DNA from: Tridacna crocea
Taxonomy: Eukaryota > Mollusca > Bivalvia > Cardiida > Cardiidae
Reading direction: 5' to 3'
Assembly (NCBI GenBank): GCA_943736015.1
Contig: OX031060.1
Coordinates: forward strand, 9,809,501 to 9,873,500
DNA length: 64,000 nucleotides
Shown here: positions 22,535 through 32,775 of the stretch, in pieces
How positions within the stretch are numbered: position 1 is the stretch's first letter
Layout: each line of letters starts with the position of its first letter
Translations under genes and position numbers: made by a program
The notes under the pieces: generated by a model
What the model was told of the DNA's origin: nothing
The model's database searches: none
Seen by the model: the letters and a program-made list of their open reading frames with translations, nothing else

Positions 22535-22639
22535 ATGCACTTGTGTCACCGATAAACCTGTCGTGCAGGTTTTAATTGTTTTGCAGATGTATGCAGGTGT
22601 ATATAATGAAAAGACATAAATCGAGATGAATTTCACGAT

Positions 22640-22870
22640 TTAACCCATTACCACACAACAAAATTTTAGACTGGTTCAAATTGAAAGCATTTGCAGACGA
22701 CAAAAAATAAAACTGACTGAAAAATTGAAATTTGCTCTGGGAAGGGTAGAAAACAATGTGGGAAAAGGAGAAAATGCTGGTTACCAGCATTTTCTCCTTT
22801 TCCTACAGTGTTTTAAAAAGGCTTCTTTCTCAGAGGCGTCAAAAGTAGGGTTTGTGTGGTAATGGGTTAA
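22640..22870 (-). mobile_element. TTAA-type palindromic MITE, copy 8
   Basis: TTAA at both ends (22640-22643, 22867-22870). CCCATTACCACACAA terminus variant. Intact centre GCTGGTTACCAGC. Confidence 0.9.
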
Positions 22871-22971
22871 CCCTTATCCTGGTAAATAACTGAAATGAAA
22901 TGTTCAAATCAATAGCACTGACCCAAATATTGCTATTTTAAAGTTGTGTTTGGTGTATACCATCTCCTTAT

Positions 22972-23045
22972 CAGACAGTGTAGATCAAAGATCAGACTGC
23001 ACGTTCTGTGCAGCCTGATCTTGATCTACTCTGGCCGTAAAGGCA
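22972..23045. mobile_element. GATCAGACTGCAC palindromic MITE, copy c
   Basis: GACAGTGTAGATCAAAGATC, ACTGCACGTTCTGTGCAG, then the mirrored right arm. Confidence 0.85.
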
Positions 23046-23646
23046 ACAAAAGTTGTGTAAGACGCCATAAGGGAGTAAAAGAAGTCTGAAAAAATGTAAT
23101 CTGCTAAAGTGTACAGAAAGTCTGGAAAAAATGTCATCTGCTAGTATACAGAAGTCTGGAAAAAATGTCACCTGCTAAAGTATACAGAAGTCTGGGGAAA
23201 AATGTCATCTGCTAAAGTATACAGAAGTCTGGAAAAAAATGTTATCTGCTAAAGTATACAGAAGTCTGGGGGAAAATGTCATCTGCTAAAGTATACAGAA
23301 GTCGGGGGGAAATGTCATCTGCTAAAGTATACAGAAGCCTGGGGGAAAATGTCATCTGTTAAAGTATACAGAAGCCTGGAGGAAAATGTCGTCTGCTAAA
23401 GTATACAGAAGCCTGGGGAAAAATGTCATCTGCTAAAGTATACAGAAGCCTGGGGAAAATGTCGTCTGCTAAAGTATACAGAAGCCTGGAAAAAATGTCA
23501 TCTGCTAAAGAGTGAAAGGAATACTGGGGAAAATAATCACATAAAGAATTCAAGTAGTATGAAAAACGGATACGAAAAAGTCATGTGCTAAAGACTTACA
23601 GGAGCCTGGAGAAAAAGTCATGTGCTAAAGAGTTAATGTCATGGTT

Positions 23647-23880
23647 TACCCTTTACCACACAGCAGAATTTCAGACCTATCCAACCCGAAAGTATTTGCA
23701 GATGATGATTTCGTATTGGCTCAAATGGTGCAATTTTTCTTTGATAGAGTAGGAAACTTTGTGGGAACAAAAGAAAATGCTGGTTACTAGCATTTTCTCC
23801 TTTTTCCACAAAGTTTTCAAAAGGCTTCTTCCTCGGGGTCGTTAAAAGTCGTCATTTGTGGGAAATTGATAAAGAGTTAA
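23647..23880 (-). mobile_element. TTAA-type palindromic MITE, copy 9
   Basis: Diverged. TTTACCCTTTACCACACAGC at the left, AATGCTGGTTACTAGCATT centre, ending GATAAAGAGTTAA. Inserted in the minisatellite. Confidence 0.8.
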
Positions 23881-23931
23881 AAGAGTCTGAAGAAAAATGT
23901 TATGTGCTAAAGATTTTATGTCTTGGGCTAG

Positions 23932-24168
23932 TTAGTTAGTTAGTTAAACATATTTATCTTACCTTGATTGAGAAACAAGTTCTTACAACTTATACTAATC
24001 TCTCTCGATTCTGCTTCCTGGGAGCTATACCAGTACTCGCGCCGAACGTGTGGGCCAACGAAAAATCCCAAAGTTGACACCCGCTCCCAGGTATCGAACT
24101 CAGGACCCTTAGGTTATGAGGCCGACGCTCTACCTCACGGCCACGGACACCACACTTGTCTTAGGCTA
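23932..24168 (-). mobile_element. tRNA-headed SINE-like unit (minus)
   Basis: Read on the minus strand, the head has GTGAGGTAGAGCGTCGGC (A box-like) and GAGTTCGATACCTGGGAG (B box-like). The tail on the plus-strand left side is an AGTT tetranucleotide run at 23936-23955. Not a functional tRNA: no acceptor stem pairing. Confidence 0.7.
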
Positions 24169-24925
24169 AAGAGATTAAGAAGTCTGAAAAACATGTTATC
24201 TGCTAAAGAGATAACGGAGTCTTAAAAAATGTCATGTGCTAAAGAGTTTAAGGAGTCTGAAAAAGAAATGTCATTTGCTAGAGAGTTAATGTCATGGGCT
24301 AAAGAGTTAAAGAATCCTGGAAAATATGTCATCTGCTAAAGAGTTAATGGAGGCTTGAGGGGGGAGATGTCATGTGCTAAAACGTTAAAGGGGATGGGGT
24401 GGGGGTGTCATGTGCTAAAGAGTTAATGTCATGGGCTAAAGACTTCAAGAAGTCTGGAAAATATATCATCTGCTAAAGAGTTAATGAAGTCTTGAAAAAC
24501 ATTGTCATGTGCTAAAGTGTTGATGTCATGGGGTAAAGAGTTAAAGAAGCCTGGGAAATATGTCATCTGCTAAGGTTAAAGGAGTTTTAAAGAAAAATAC
24601 ATTGTATGTGCTAAAGAGTTATTTTAAGGGGTTTGGAAAAGTTCTATGTGCTAAAAAGTTCGGGGGGGAATGTCATGGTATAAAGAGTCAACGTCATTTG
24701 CAAAAGCAGTCTGGAAAGAAAAATGTCATCTGCCAAGAAATTAAAGGTGTCTGATAAAAAAAATCACCTTCTAAAGAAGACCGGGAAAAATGCCATCTCC
24801 TACAGAATTAAAGGAGTCTTGGACCAAAATTGTCATCTTTTAACTGTTAAAAGAGTCTGGAAAAATGATATCAATATTATTTATCCAAATCAAATTAAGT
24901 GCTGCATTAATAATCCCTGACGTCA

Positions 24926-25047
24926 TTAAGCATGGACAAACGAGCTCTTCTTCTTGCACCTCTTGTCTAAAAGGCTGCGAATGATGCAGGTGAGACTGGA
25001 ACCGACAATCAGTCCAAGGACAAACAGACAAGGGGAAACCAACGTCA
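24926..25047 (-). CDS. Cysteine-rich membrane protein, exon 2 (membrane segment and tail)
   Basis: The minus strand reads TTTTCTTTTCAG directly before 25047, a strong acceptor. The exon supplies the last two bases of codon 218 and then 39 residues to a TAA at 24928-24926. The encoded stretch starts LTLVSPCLFVLGLIVGSS (membrane segment about residues 219-240) and ends with a short basic tail containing KRCKKK. Joined to exon 1 (652 + 122 = 774 bases) it gives an uninterrupted frame of 257 residues. The exon alone has no start, so it would be missed by intron-blind gene calling. Confidence 0.75.
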
Positions 25048-25121
25048 CTGAAAAGAAAAGAAAATAGTTGTTTATAAATATGTCATGTTCTGGCAAAAGG
25101 GTGCTCACATTAAATGGCCTG

Positions 25122-25380
25122 CAACATGCGAAAAGGGTCATTCGGACATTTGCGTAAAGTGTCGTCTCGGATCAGCGTTTGCAGTCCGCACATGCTAATC
25201 CGAAACGACACTTTCCGATTTTATGTGATTTTCTGTTTCACGCAATTTCTACTGTAGCACAAAATCTAATGTAGTCGTAAAGTGTCGTCTCGGATTAGCC
25301 TCCGCGGAAAGCGCAGGCTAATCCGGGACGACACTTTACGCAAATGTCCGAATGCACCTTTCCGCGTGTTGCACTCCAAT
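25122..25380. mobile_element. GTAAAGTGTCGTCTCGG MITE, near full length
   Basis: GCAACATGCGAAAAGGGTCA start and TTCCGCGTGTTGC end. Internal GTAAAGTGTCGTCTCGGAT blocks in both orientations, with a GCCTCCGCGGAAAGCGCAGG palindromic centre in the right half. A good reference copy for the family. Confidence 0.9.
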
Positions 25381-25524
25381 TTTAATGCATCTCAAAAATA
25401 TTCATGGTAACGTGCATGTCATCACACGAAAATGGGTCCATAAATTCGTTTTTGTCACACAATTGACTGAATCATGAGATAAACTGGTCCTTTTACATGC
25501 AGAAAATTAACCCCAGGAAAAAGT

Positions 25525-25622
25525 TTCGGCCCAAGTCAGCCTGTGCGAACTGCGCAGGCTGAGCTTGGTCGATGCTTTTCGCAGTTGCATGAAGCCCCCT
25601 TTTCACAGAGCATGGTTCAAAT
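25525..25622. mobile_element. Small MITE fragment, GCGCAGGCTGAGCTTGG
   Basis: CAGCCTGTGCGAACTGCGCA, GGCTGAGCTTGGTCGATGC, then TTTTCACAGAGCATGG. Same family as 57825-57915 and 13110-13220. Confidence 0.6.
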
Positions 25623-26790
25623 AGAAAATTAATCTTATTACCATTTATAATTATTATATATTTTTCATTATAATACATATTTCTAGGTGCGGTATGATCA
25701 TTTCAAAATTATTTTCGTTACTTTATATGCGTGTTTTGCAATAAAGCTTTGGCTTTTGAATATTGTTCTTCTTTTACATTCCAAAACAAGTCGCCTGATA
25801 CGACTGAAATACCCATTCGGCATACTCGGTTGATAGGACCCACCAAATTCCTCGGCAATCTCCGAGCAGAGTTGTCGTTCGTTACCTCACATACATCTCT
25901 GCGATGGGCTAAATGACAAGAATCTTGTCAAACCGAGGAAAAGATGTTTTGTTACTGTTTAACTGTTTCGTGTGTAAAATTATAAGGTAGACATAGGAAA
26001 TATGATTCTGGATACATTATAGGTGCGTTCAAACTGATGAATTTACCTGTATAAAATGGAACTATTTTTTTTCGAGCCTCTTTACTTTTTAGACTCTTAC
26101 GCCAAGTTTACCAAAAATAGCTGCGCCCAGGAATGATGACAACAGTTTTGACACACCGATAAATCTTAGGTTATGAGATTAAAAAAACAAGTAATGGTCC
26201 TTTAAAAGACATTTAAGCGTTTCAGAAAATCCCTCTTTTGTACATTTCCTATCAATAAGTCTGATTGGTCCCCTGCTGTTTGAACAGCATACAAAACAAT
26301 CAACATTGGTCTTTCTTTCACCGGCGTTTGTGTCGCCGTTTTGAGTTATGGTCATGTGACAAAAATATGACGTAATGACGGACTACATTCTGAGCCCACT
26401 ACAATGGTAAATGTAATGATCCGGAGTGCAAGAGAGTGATTCCTCGGGTGTATCTGGTGGATTGATATGCACCAGATCGGTACATACCCGGAAATACACC
26501 TGTTTACTGTTCTGAAAATTGTATGGCTCCTCTTAAAAAAGAAACCTGGAGTTTCAATTTTCTATCGAAATCTTTCTAACTATATTTAAGTCGAGTTGGC
26601 AAACAGTTCATACGTTCATTATGGTTTTATCAATTACGACTGAAGATTTCACCGACAGATAAACAGATGTGAATAACTATATCGAGATTGTTAATGTCGT
26701 TGCTAAATGACTGTCTGTAGCGCGCCATGTATAAGATCAATTATTTAATTGGTCAAAGGAAAAAGGTATGTTTTCCTTTCTTAAAACAAA

Positions 26791-27020
26791 TTAACCCATT
26801 ACTACACAATCCCTACTTTTGACGCCCCTGAGAAAGAAGCCTTTTGAAAACACTGTAGGAAAAGGAGAAAATGCTGGTAACCAGCATTTTCTCCTTTTCC
26901 CACAATGTTTTCTACCCTTACCAGAAACAAATTTCAATTTTTCAGTCACCTTTATTTTGTCGTCTGTAAACGCTTTCAATTTGAACCAGTCTAAAATTTT
27001 GTCGTGTGGTAAAGAGTTAA
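26791..27020 (+). mobile_element. TTAA-type palindromic MITE, copy 10
   Basis: TTAA at 26791-26794 and 27017-27020. Termini CCCATTACTACACAA and TTGTCGTGTGGTAAAGAG. Intact centre. Lies in the predicted intron. Confidence 0.9.
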
Positions 27021-27169
27021 AGAGAAATTGACCGAACGATTTAGTGAGGATCGATTCATTGCATGGTGTTTATTAACGTGTCCAATTTTATTCGAGTTAT
27101 AGCACGGCGTACAGTGCACATATCCATGCTTACATAGAGTGTCTTTTACCAGAACTCTGGACAATATTC

Positions 27170-27365
27170 TTTCTAAGCCACTGGCTGCTTTCCCACATAA
27201 TCATCGTCGAAACAATGGTCAGCGGTAGGAGAAGAAAAAATCTGTCGAAATGACTACATGTATCATCAATCCTCGGGACAGAAACTGGCCAAGCAGGAGA
27301 TCGAAACAGCAATCCGCTGTCCTTGAGTACTGTACGGCACTGCGCTAGTGGGGATCGGCTCAACC
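27170..27365 (-). mobile_element. SINE family A fragment (minus)
   Basis: CTGGCTGCTTTCCCACATAA, AACAATGGTCAGCGGT and ATCATCAATCCTCGG match 56880-57070 (minus) and, inverted, 62420-62725. The tRNA-like head is toward 27365 and carries GGAGATCGAAACAGC, a decayed B box. Confidence 0.7.
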
Positions 27366-27445
27366 ACAGGTGCCTGACGTGTCTGATATCATACCATCCC
27401 TCTATATAGAGGGATGGTATGATACCAGACACGTCAGGCACCTGT
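27366..27445. mobile_element. 80-bp perfect-type palindrome with 9-bp flanking duplication
   Basis: Two 40-bp arms meet at 27405/27406 with no loop and one mismatch. GGCTCAACC stands immediately left (27357-27365) and recurs at 27447-27455. It appears inserted in the SINE fragment; 9-bp duplications are typical of Mutator-like elements. Confidence 0.75.
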
Positions 27446-27545
27446 GGGCTCAACCATTCTGATTACAGTTCTAATTCTAAACCCTATATCATATCATCTG
27501 ATCGACGCGCACTTCTCCACCAATTAGATTGCTAGTCTTAGAATT

Positions 27546-27660
27546 AAGATTTAGCAAATCATTTAACTCTTTACGAAATGTAAAAATTTTAGACTTGTCC
27601 AAATTGAAAGCATTTGCATACGACAAAATAAACGCGACTCAAAATGTTAAACTTTTGAGC
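27546..27660 (-). mobile_element. TTAA-type MITE fragment
   Basis: CATTTAACTCTTTACGAAAT, GACTTGTCCAAATTGAAAGC, ATTTGCATACGAC; the centre and right side are lost. Confidence 0.65.
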
Positions 27661-27673
27661 GAGGCTCTTATTA

Positions 27674-27897
27674 TGGCTTTCAACACGCCAAAAGAGCCAT
27701 TCGGACATATGCATGAAGTGTCGTCTCGGATCAGCCTACCTTAGACTTTGTCCTACAGTAGACTTGCGCAAAATAGAAAAATAAAAAGATACTCAAAAAG
27801 GAAAATTTCGTTTCGTAACAGTCAGTGCAGGCCGATCCGAGAGAAAACTTTACGCAAATGTTCCATTGCACCATTTCACGTTTATGCAGCCCAATTA
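27674..27897. mobile_element. GTAAAGTGTCGTCTCGG MITE, diverged copy
   Basis: Starts TTTCAACACGCCAAAAGAGC, has AAGTGTCGTCTCGGATCAGC and the CCTACAGTAGACTTGCGCAA spacer, ends near ACGCAAATGTTCC. It overlaps the nominal read-through of exon 1, which supports ending that exon at the donor. Confidence 0.75.
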
Positions 27898-27945
27898 TAT
27901 GATGAAAATGCTGATCATTCGTTAAAATAAAATAAAAAAACTTAC

Positions 27946-28597
27946 ATAAAGATGTACAAGGGCGGCTGAAACATTCGAGGAGGCAAGTATCCCACTCGTC
28001 GACGCCGGTACATTCTTTTCGACAGTCCAGCGTGTCGTTGTGTCCAGTCTGTGACAGACCAGACGATATGACATTGGACAATGGCGGCAAGCCCTGGTCT
28101 AAAACACTACCAATGGATGCCGTGGAACAAGCTTGTAGCACTTTTCTGGCGGCCGTGGTTGACGATAAATTACTCAGTCCTGCTTGCTTGTCCGTCGTTA
28201 CTACAAAGGACTGTGGAGATGGATTGGGCGATGACATAGTTTCTACCACGGTTGTTTCTCGGGTTCGCGTTTGTGTCAACAGCAAAGATGTGTAAACAGG
28301 AGTGGTTGGACATTCACAGTTCGGAACACATGGACCTTTCATCATTGTATCTGTTGGAGTATACCCACACGCCTTCAAACACTGAGGGGTGTCTGTAATA
28401 TTGTGGCAACATATTCCTCGCGCTCGTAACGCAAAGCGTACTGGTGGCGGTAAATTGGCGCGGCAACAGCGCGCGCAGTCCCAGGCAAACCAAGCTGTCC
28501 AATGGCAATTTGTATCACAATATCCACATACGAATTTGAAAAGTATTGGCATCAAAATTAATGAACCCACAAATCGGAACCGAGGTTTCAATAACAT
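27946..28597 (-). CDS. Cysteine-rich single-pass membrane protein, exon 1
   Basis: ATG at 28597-28595 opens 217 codons plus one base to a GTAAGT donor at 27945. Residues 1-26 are a signal peptide (hydrophobic, ending near FKFVCGYC). Residues 27-96 are very cysteine-rich, with a W-x-x-W-x-x-W-x-C run (W33, W36, W39, C41), C44C45, an R-A-R-G-I-C-C stretch and NCEC at 93-96. This resembles a divergent thrombospondin type 1 repeat with possible C-mannosylation, but I cannot assign it firmly. A Ser/Thr-rich linker follows (about 98-155). A second cluster near 192-214 has CRKECTGVDEWDTCLLECF. Exon 2 adds the membrane anchor. Probably a cell-surface protein; ligand and function unknown. Reading past the donor enters a MITE, so the longer unspliced frame is not the real C-terminus. 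Confidence 0.75.
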
Positions 28598-29082
28598 TTT
28601 AAAATCTGTTGTCGATCAGAATAGCATCGATGAGTTAGTTATTGGTTACTGGTTTCGACCGACTATGGTTAATGTGTTATAGATAAAAGTATACTTTACT
28701 TCATGTGCATTTTTTTTGTGTGAGCGCTGAAATGTCATTTTCTTTGCCAGTAAAACTGTTGCAGAAACGTAAAAACCAGTATGTTAAAAGTATAATTTAC
28801 GGTCGCTTCCGTCGACGAGATGGCCATGTATGCAATAGTAAGCCTAAGATTATTTTTTCGGGCAAATTCCTAACTTTTCACATTTTTTTAAAAATGATTT
28901 CCTTCTGGATCATTACAAGGAACATGAACTATGGGAAAGTAATATTGAGTTATTGAACTTTCCTCACGATCTGGTATTAGATCAGCTTTATTAGTTTACA
29001 ATGGAATTAATCGACCTGTTTTATCCAACAGCTAGTGTGGCACTTTGTTTGATTTTGATAATCCATTCTAATTCGAAAATGA
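28598..29082. other. 5' side of the cysteine-rich gene; nothing further recognised
   Basis: Presumed promoter or 5' UTR region of the minus-strand gene. No TATA box or repeat I can support. Confidence 0.3.
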
Positions 29083-29275
29083 GTTAACACTTTACCAACC
29101 ATTTCTGATTGTGGAAGAATGCTTCTGAAAACATTGTTAGAAAAAAAGAAAATGCTGGTAACCAGCATTTTTTTTTTCTCACAATGTTTTCTATCTTTTC
29201 AATGTATCAACTTCATTTATTTGAACAACATTTATATTGTCCTCTGCCTTCAAAATCAATTAATAATAAACTAGG
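29083..29275 (+). mobile_element. TTAA-type palindromic MITE, copy 12 (decayed)
   Basis: GTTAACACTTTACCAACCAT start and AATGCTGGTAACCAGCATT centre with T-rich right arm. The right end is lost. Confidence 0.75.
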
Positions 29276-29574
29276 TGTGTCACCTGGTTAAGGTCAAACC
29301 CTGACCTATGACGTCACTTCTGTTTGATACAAGTGTCACCATTCGGCATACCTCAGGTGATCAGGTGATCAAGTCACTCACCTGCATTACATAGTTTGAC
29401 ATGTTCCTACACGGTACATTTCGGAAAACGACGTTTAACCGCTCTTAGAATTGTAAGGCTCCCCTGAAAAATAAAAATAAAACCTGAGTCAAACTTTTTC
29501 AATCTAAATCTTTCTAAGTATATTTCCGTTGATGAACAGTTGATTCAATTTTGATTGGCCATTTCCACATTTCC

Positions 29575-30095
29575 CAAAGGAGCCCTTGTTTTACGACCCT
29601 TAGCCAGAGGGCTTCTATAAACATCTTTGGAAAAAGAGGATTGATAGTTCCATCAATTTCCGTCTCCCTCCGCTGCATATTTCTACCCTCCAGCCCTATA
29701 TCAAGCAACTCCAAGTGCTAACAACACTGACAATGAAGGTTCTCAAAGAAAAAAAAAATCTGGCTAAGGGGGGAAATGCTCGTAACTATCATTTTCTTCT
29801 TTATTCTCAACGATTGCCTCCCTTCTGAAGACAAATCTTTAAAAAAAACATCCATATTTATCCCTATACCAAAACAATCCCTGTTTTTTACGACCCCGAG
29901 ATAGAAGCCTTTTGAAAACATTGTGGAAAAAGAAACAGGAGAAAATGCTGCTTAAAAGCATTTTCTCTTTTTCCCACAATGCTGTTTACCCCTTCACAAA
30001 ACAAATTTCAAATTTTCAGTCACTTTTATTTTGTCGTCTGCAAATGCTTTCGATTTGGACAAGCCTATAATATTTTCGTTTGGTACAGAGTAAAG
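29575..30095 (+). mobile_element. Cluster of decayed TTAA-type MITEs
   Basis: 29575-29860 holds at least one heavily diverged copy (GGAAATGCTCGTAACTATCA centre). 29863-30095 is a clearer copy with GAAAATGCTGCTTAAAAGCA, a mutated centre, and GTCGTCTGCAAATGCTTTCG. Confidence 0.7.
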
Positions 30096-30126
30096 ACAAG
30101 TCTAAAATTTTGTCGTTTAAAAAGTC

Positions 30127-30353
30127 AATAACCTTTTACAAAGCAATCCCAGTCTTTTACCCTGAGATAGAAGCTTTTTAAAAACACTGTAGGAAAAGGA
30201 GAAAATGCTGGTAACCAGCATTTTCTCCTTTTCCCACAATGTTTTCTACCCTGTTGGAAACAAATTTCAATTTTTGAGTTATGTTTAATTTGTCGTCTGC
30301 ATGTGTTTTCAATTTGGAGCAATCGAAAGATTTGTCGTTTGGTAAAGCGTTAA
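30127..30353 (+). mobile_element. TTAA-type palindromic MITE, copy 14
   Basis: Intact central palindrome GCTGGTAACCAGC at about 30207-30219, right end GTTTGGTAAAGCGTTAA, left end decayed. Confidence 0.85.
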
Positions 30354-30459
30354 CCCATATCCGGCTAAAAAAGTTTAATGAAACTTTAATGCCGAAAATA
30401 TTAAAATCTCGACTCATGCGTTTACAACTAACTTCTCCTCTAGGAGGAAAAAAACTCCT

Positions 30460-30565
30460 TTCTCCAATCAGATAGGGTAGATTCAAGATCAGACTGCACA
30501 TTCTGTACAGTCTGATCTTGATCTGCACTATTCGAAAAGTCCGAGTCGAAGTACGCTTAGCAGCC
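30460..30565. mobile_element. GATCAGACTGCAC palindromic MITE, copy d
   Basis: TCAAGATCAGACTGCACATT, CTGTACAGTCTGATCTTGA, then a right flank ending CGCTTAGCAGCC. Confidence 0.8.
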
Positions 30566-30684
30566 GAATGGTTCAAGATGATAGTCCACTATTAGATCTA
30601 TATCTGTTTTCTGCAAGAGCTTTTGAATGAAAGAGGTGTCTAAAATTTGTTATCTGATACCGGGTTAAGGTCTACAGCCCTTTA

Positions 30685-31275
30685 CTCTTATTTTTTTTTT
30701 AAAGACGGGTGTTGCCGAGATTGGCCGAATAGCCTTTACAAAAACAAAGTCGATGTTACACGATATTTATCGACGGTTAACGTAGTGGACCCGTAATAGA
30801 AAACAGCTATTTCCACTGAAATATTATCATACAAAATTTGCTAAGATTAAAAATGAGTATTATTGTACTACTTTCACCGAGCCACTTTTTCCTTTTTGTC
30901 CTTCGTAGAATTATCATTTATAAATCTAAAACCACTATATTCTCAATATAAGCAGATATGATAATTACCTCCCTTTTCTTGAAACTAACAAAAGTATACA
31001 CAAATAATTTGAAGATAGACATCAAAGGAATTTCTGGTCAGCTAAAAATGTGCAAAAGTATTATACATGTATCTGTGTAAATCTGTCTTTATCAGCTGTC
31101 AAGAAACTTTATGCCATGCTGCACTAGATCTATTAAGGGTCCACTACCTTAAGTGAGTCCACGGCCCCTAACTCTTATATTAAGAGATGAAAACTGCCGA
31201 CATTGACCGAATAGCCTTTACGAAAACGTCAAAATTACACGATATTTACCGATCACTCAGGGGTCGTAATCCTTT
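30685..31275. repeat. Diverged repeats related to 57926-58302 plus a direct duplication
   Basis: 30800-31060 matches 57940-58240 (ACAGCTATTTCCACT, AAAATGAGTATTATTG, TAATTACCTCCCTTTT). GACCGAATAGCCTTTACGAA and TTACACGATATTTA occur at about 30723-30770 and 31205-31245, flanking that copy. Confidence 0.7.
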
Positions 31276-31329
31276 AATGTTTTTCCTGAACAAGGCCTTG
31301 TTCCTTATCGAAAACGGGTTCTTTCCATT

Positions 31330-32200
31330 ATCTCTCGCTAGATAGCATTCTAGAAATGAACATCTATCTAATTTTGGCATTCTAGTTATATAGAACAGGA
31401 CTACTTTTCAAAACGGCAACCGTTATTTTAAATTTCAAAATATACGTTTACACAATAAAATGCAACTTCGCAAGCCAAGGGTTACGATCCACTACGTTAC
31501 TCTCTACCCTTGGCGGATTTAGCTTGATTTCGACAATCACCCGATACGCATTTTCTTTGGTTGCAGCGCTCTCTAACTGCATCAAATCAAATCGTTCGTA
31601 ACATTTTATCTTTGATAAAAATAGAACAGGGTCGCGATAAAAATAGCAGATAAACATGAATACCTCCGTGGATGTTTGCAGGATCTGTAATGATTATTAC
31701 CGAAGGAAACACAGACGAACAATATTGGCATAAAGTTTCAATGTGGCCAATCAATTATCAGATGTTTTAGGCGATATCCCAGCACCTGACCATGGAATGT
31801 CGAAGTATGTTTATGGTTATTGCTTCATGTTTAATTATTGTATTTGTAAGCGGCTATTAAAACGATATTTCGTTGGCTATAAGAAATATGATGTAAAGGA
31901 AGATAATAAGTAGCATCCAATAAGGGGCGTGTAACGGGAACCTCGAAATCGGGCTCAATCCGCTAGGGTAAGATCCATGTAGTGATCGTAACCTTGGCTC
32001 ACGAAGATGAATAAAACGCTACCTGGTGCGATTCATTTCGCTATGATCAGCTAGTATTAAAACAGCCCAGGGTAAGAGACTTGAGTAATAGCCTCGGTAT
32101 AAGCCCTACTTTTCTCAACCATATGGTGTTGGGTGATGCGTCATAGGAGACAGGTCGATTTTTCGAAGAGTATGACATGTGCAGACAACGGGTTTTTTTC
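31330..32200 (+). repeat. Dispersed repeat R1, interrupted copy
   Basis: 31330-31450 matches the R1 left part (ATCTATCTAATTTTGGCATT, then TACACAATAAAATGC). R1 resumes at about 32010-32200 (AAAACGCTACCTGGTGCGAT ... GACATGTGCAGACAACGG). The 31451-32009 insert has no identified class and no supported gene. Confidence 0.6.
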
Positions 32201-32269
32201 AGTTTTTGTCAGTCTGCTCTTTTCTCTTCCATTGGCAGAAAGCCAGGGATCTTATGTTATACCCATTTA

Positions 32270-32775
32270 TTTTTTCTGCAAAGAATTTTTTCTTGATCTG
32301 ATTGGTTAACATGCCGGGAACATATATATCACCCTGGCAAAAACCACGTAAAGCCAGTTTCCCTTTTGAGTGTCCCGTAAACATCACTACACTTGCAATA
32401 CAACATCCAAAATGGCGGCGTCGATCGATCACCAGACTGCACGTTTATGCACCAAACTGCACGTTTTAGTGACGTCAGTTCCCAGTGACGTCAGTTTTCA
32501 TTGAATTGGGGCACTCAGAATGGAATTTCTATTTCGCCTACTCGATTCGTGAGATTATAAAACAGGAAAACTTCGCTTAACGCGGCTTGAAAGAGTAAAA
32601 CTTTGCAATATAATAAATTCGTTGTACGGTCAGGTGGCAGGGGACTTGAAAACTTGTCCACGGATGTGTCAAATCATGTCACCATCTCCCTTTGGCTCGG
32701 GATGACATGATCCACCACAGCCGTGAACAAGTTTCCAAGTCCCCTGCAACCTGACTGTACCACTAATAATGTCCG
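32270..32775 (+). repeat. Dispersed repeat with AAAATGGCGGCGTCGATC block, copy 2
   Basis: Same order as 15355-15900: CTGATTGGTTAACATGCC, AAAATGGCGGCGTCGATC at about 32409, GTGACGTCAG sites, TAATAAATTCGTTGTACG, then the palindrome GGTCAGGTGGCAGGGG / CCCCTGCAACCTGAC. Confidence 0.8.

Larger units (their letters stand above)
23065..24865 (+). repeat. Degenerate minisatellite, AAATGTCATCTGCTAAAG unit
   Basis: Tandem units of about 33-37 bp (AGTCTGGAAAAAATGTCATC plus TGCTAAAGTATACAGA), regular from 23080 to about 23520 and increasingly degenerate to 24860. Interrupted by a MITE (23647-23880) and a SINE-like unit (23932-24165). It lies just past the 3' end of the cysteine-rich gene. Confidence 0.85.
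25048..27945 (-). other. Predicted intron of the cysteine-rich gene
   Basis: GTAAGT donor at 27945-27940 and TTTTCAG acceptor at 25054-25048 on the minus strand, 2898 bp. Filled with mobile DNA (25122-25380, 25525-25622, 26791-27020, 27170-27455, 27546-27660, 27674-27895). 25640-26790 holds no recognised feature apart from a stretch at 26430-26590 repeated in diverged form at 29330-29530. Confidence 0.7.

Noticed and set aside
23080-23520. Regularly spaced repeats resembling a CRISPR array
   Set aside because: Units are contiguous, spacers are not unique, the DNA is eukaryotic; a minisatellite.
27731-27945. Extension of the cysteine-rich protein past residue 217
   Set aside because: The read-through enters intron and a MITE; the GTAAGT donor at 27945 and in-phase exon 2 explain the C-terminus better.
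28032-28295. 87-codon plus-strand frame
   Set aside because: Antisense shadow of exon 1 of the cysteine-rich gene.
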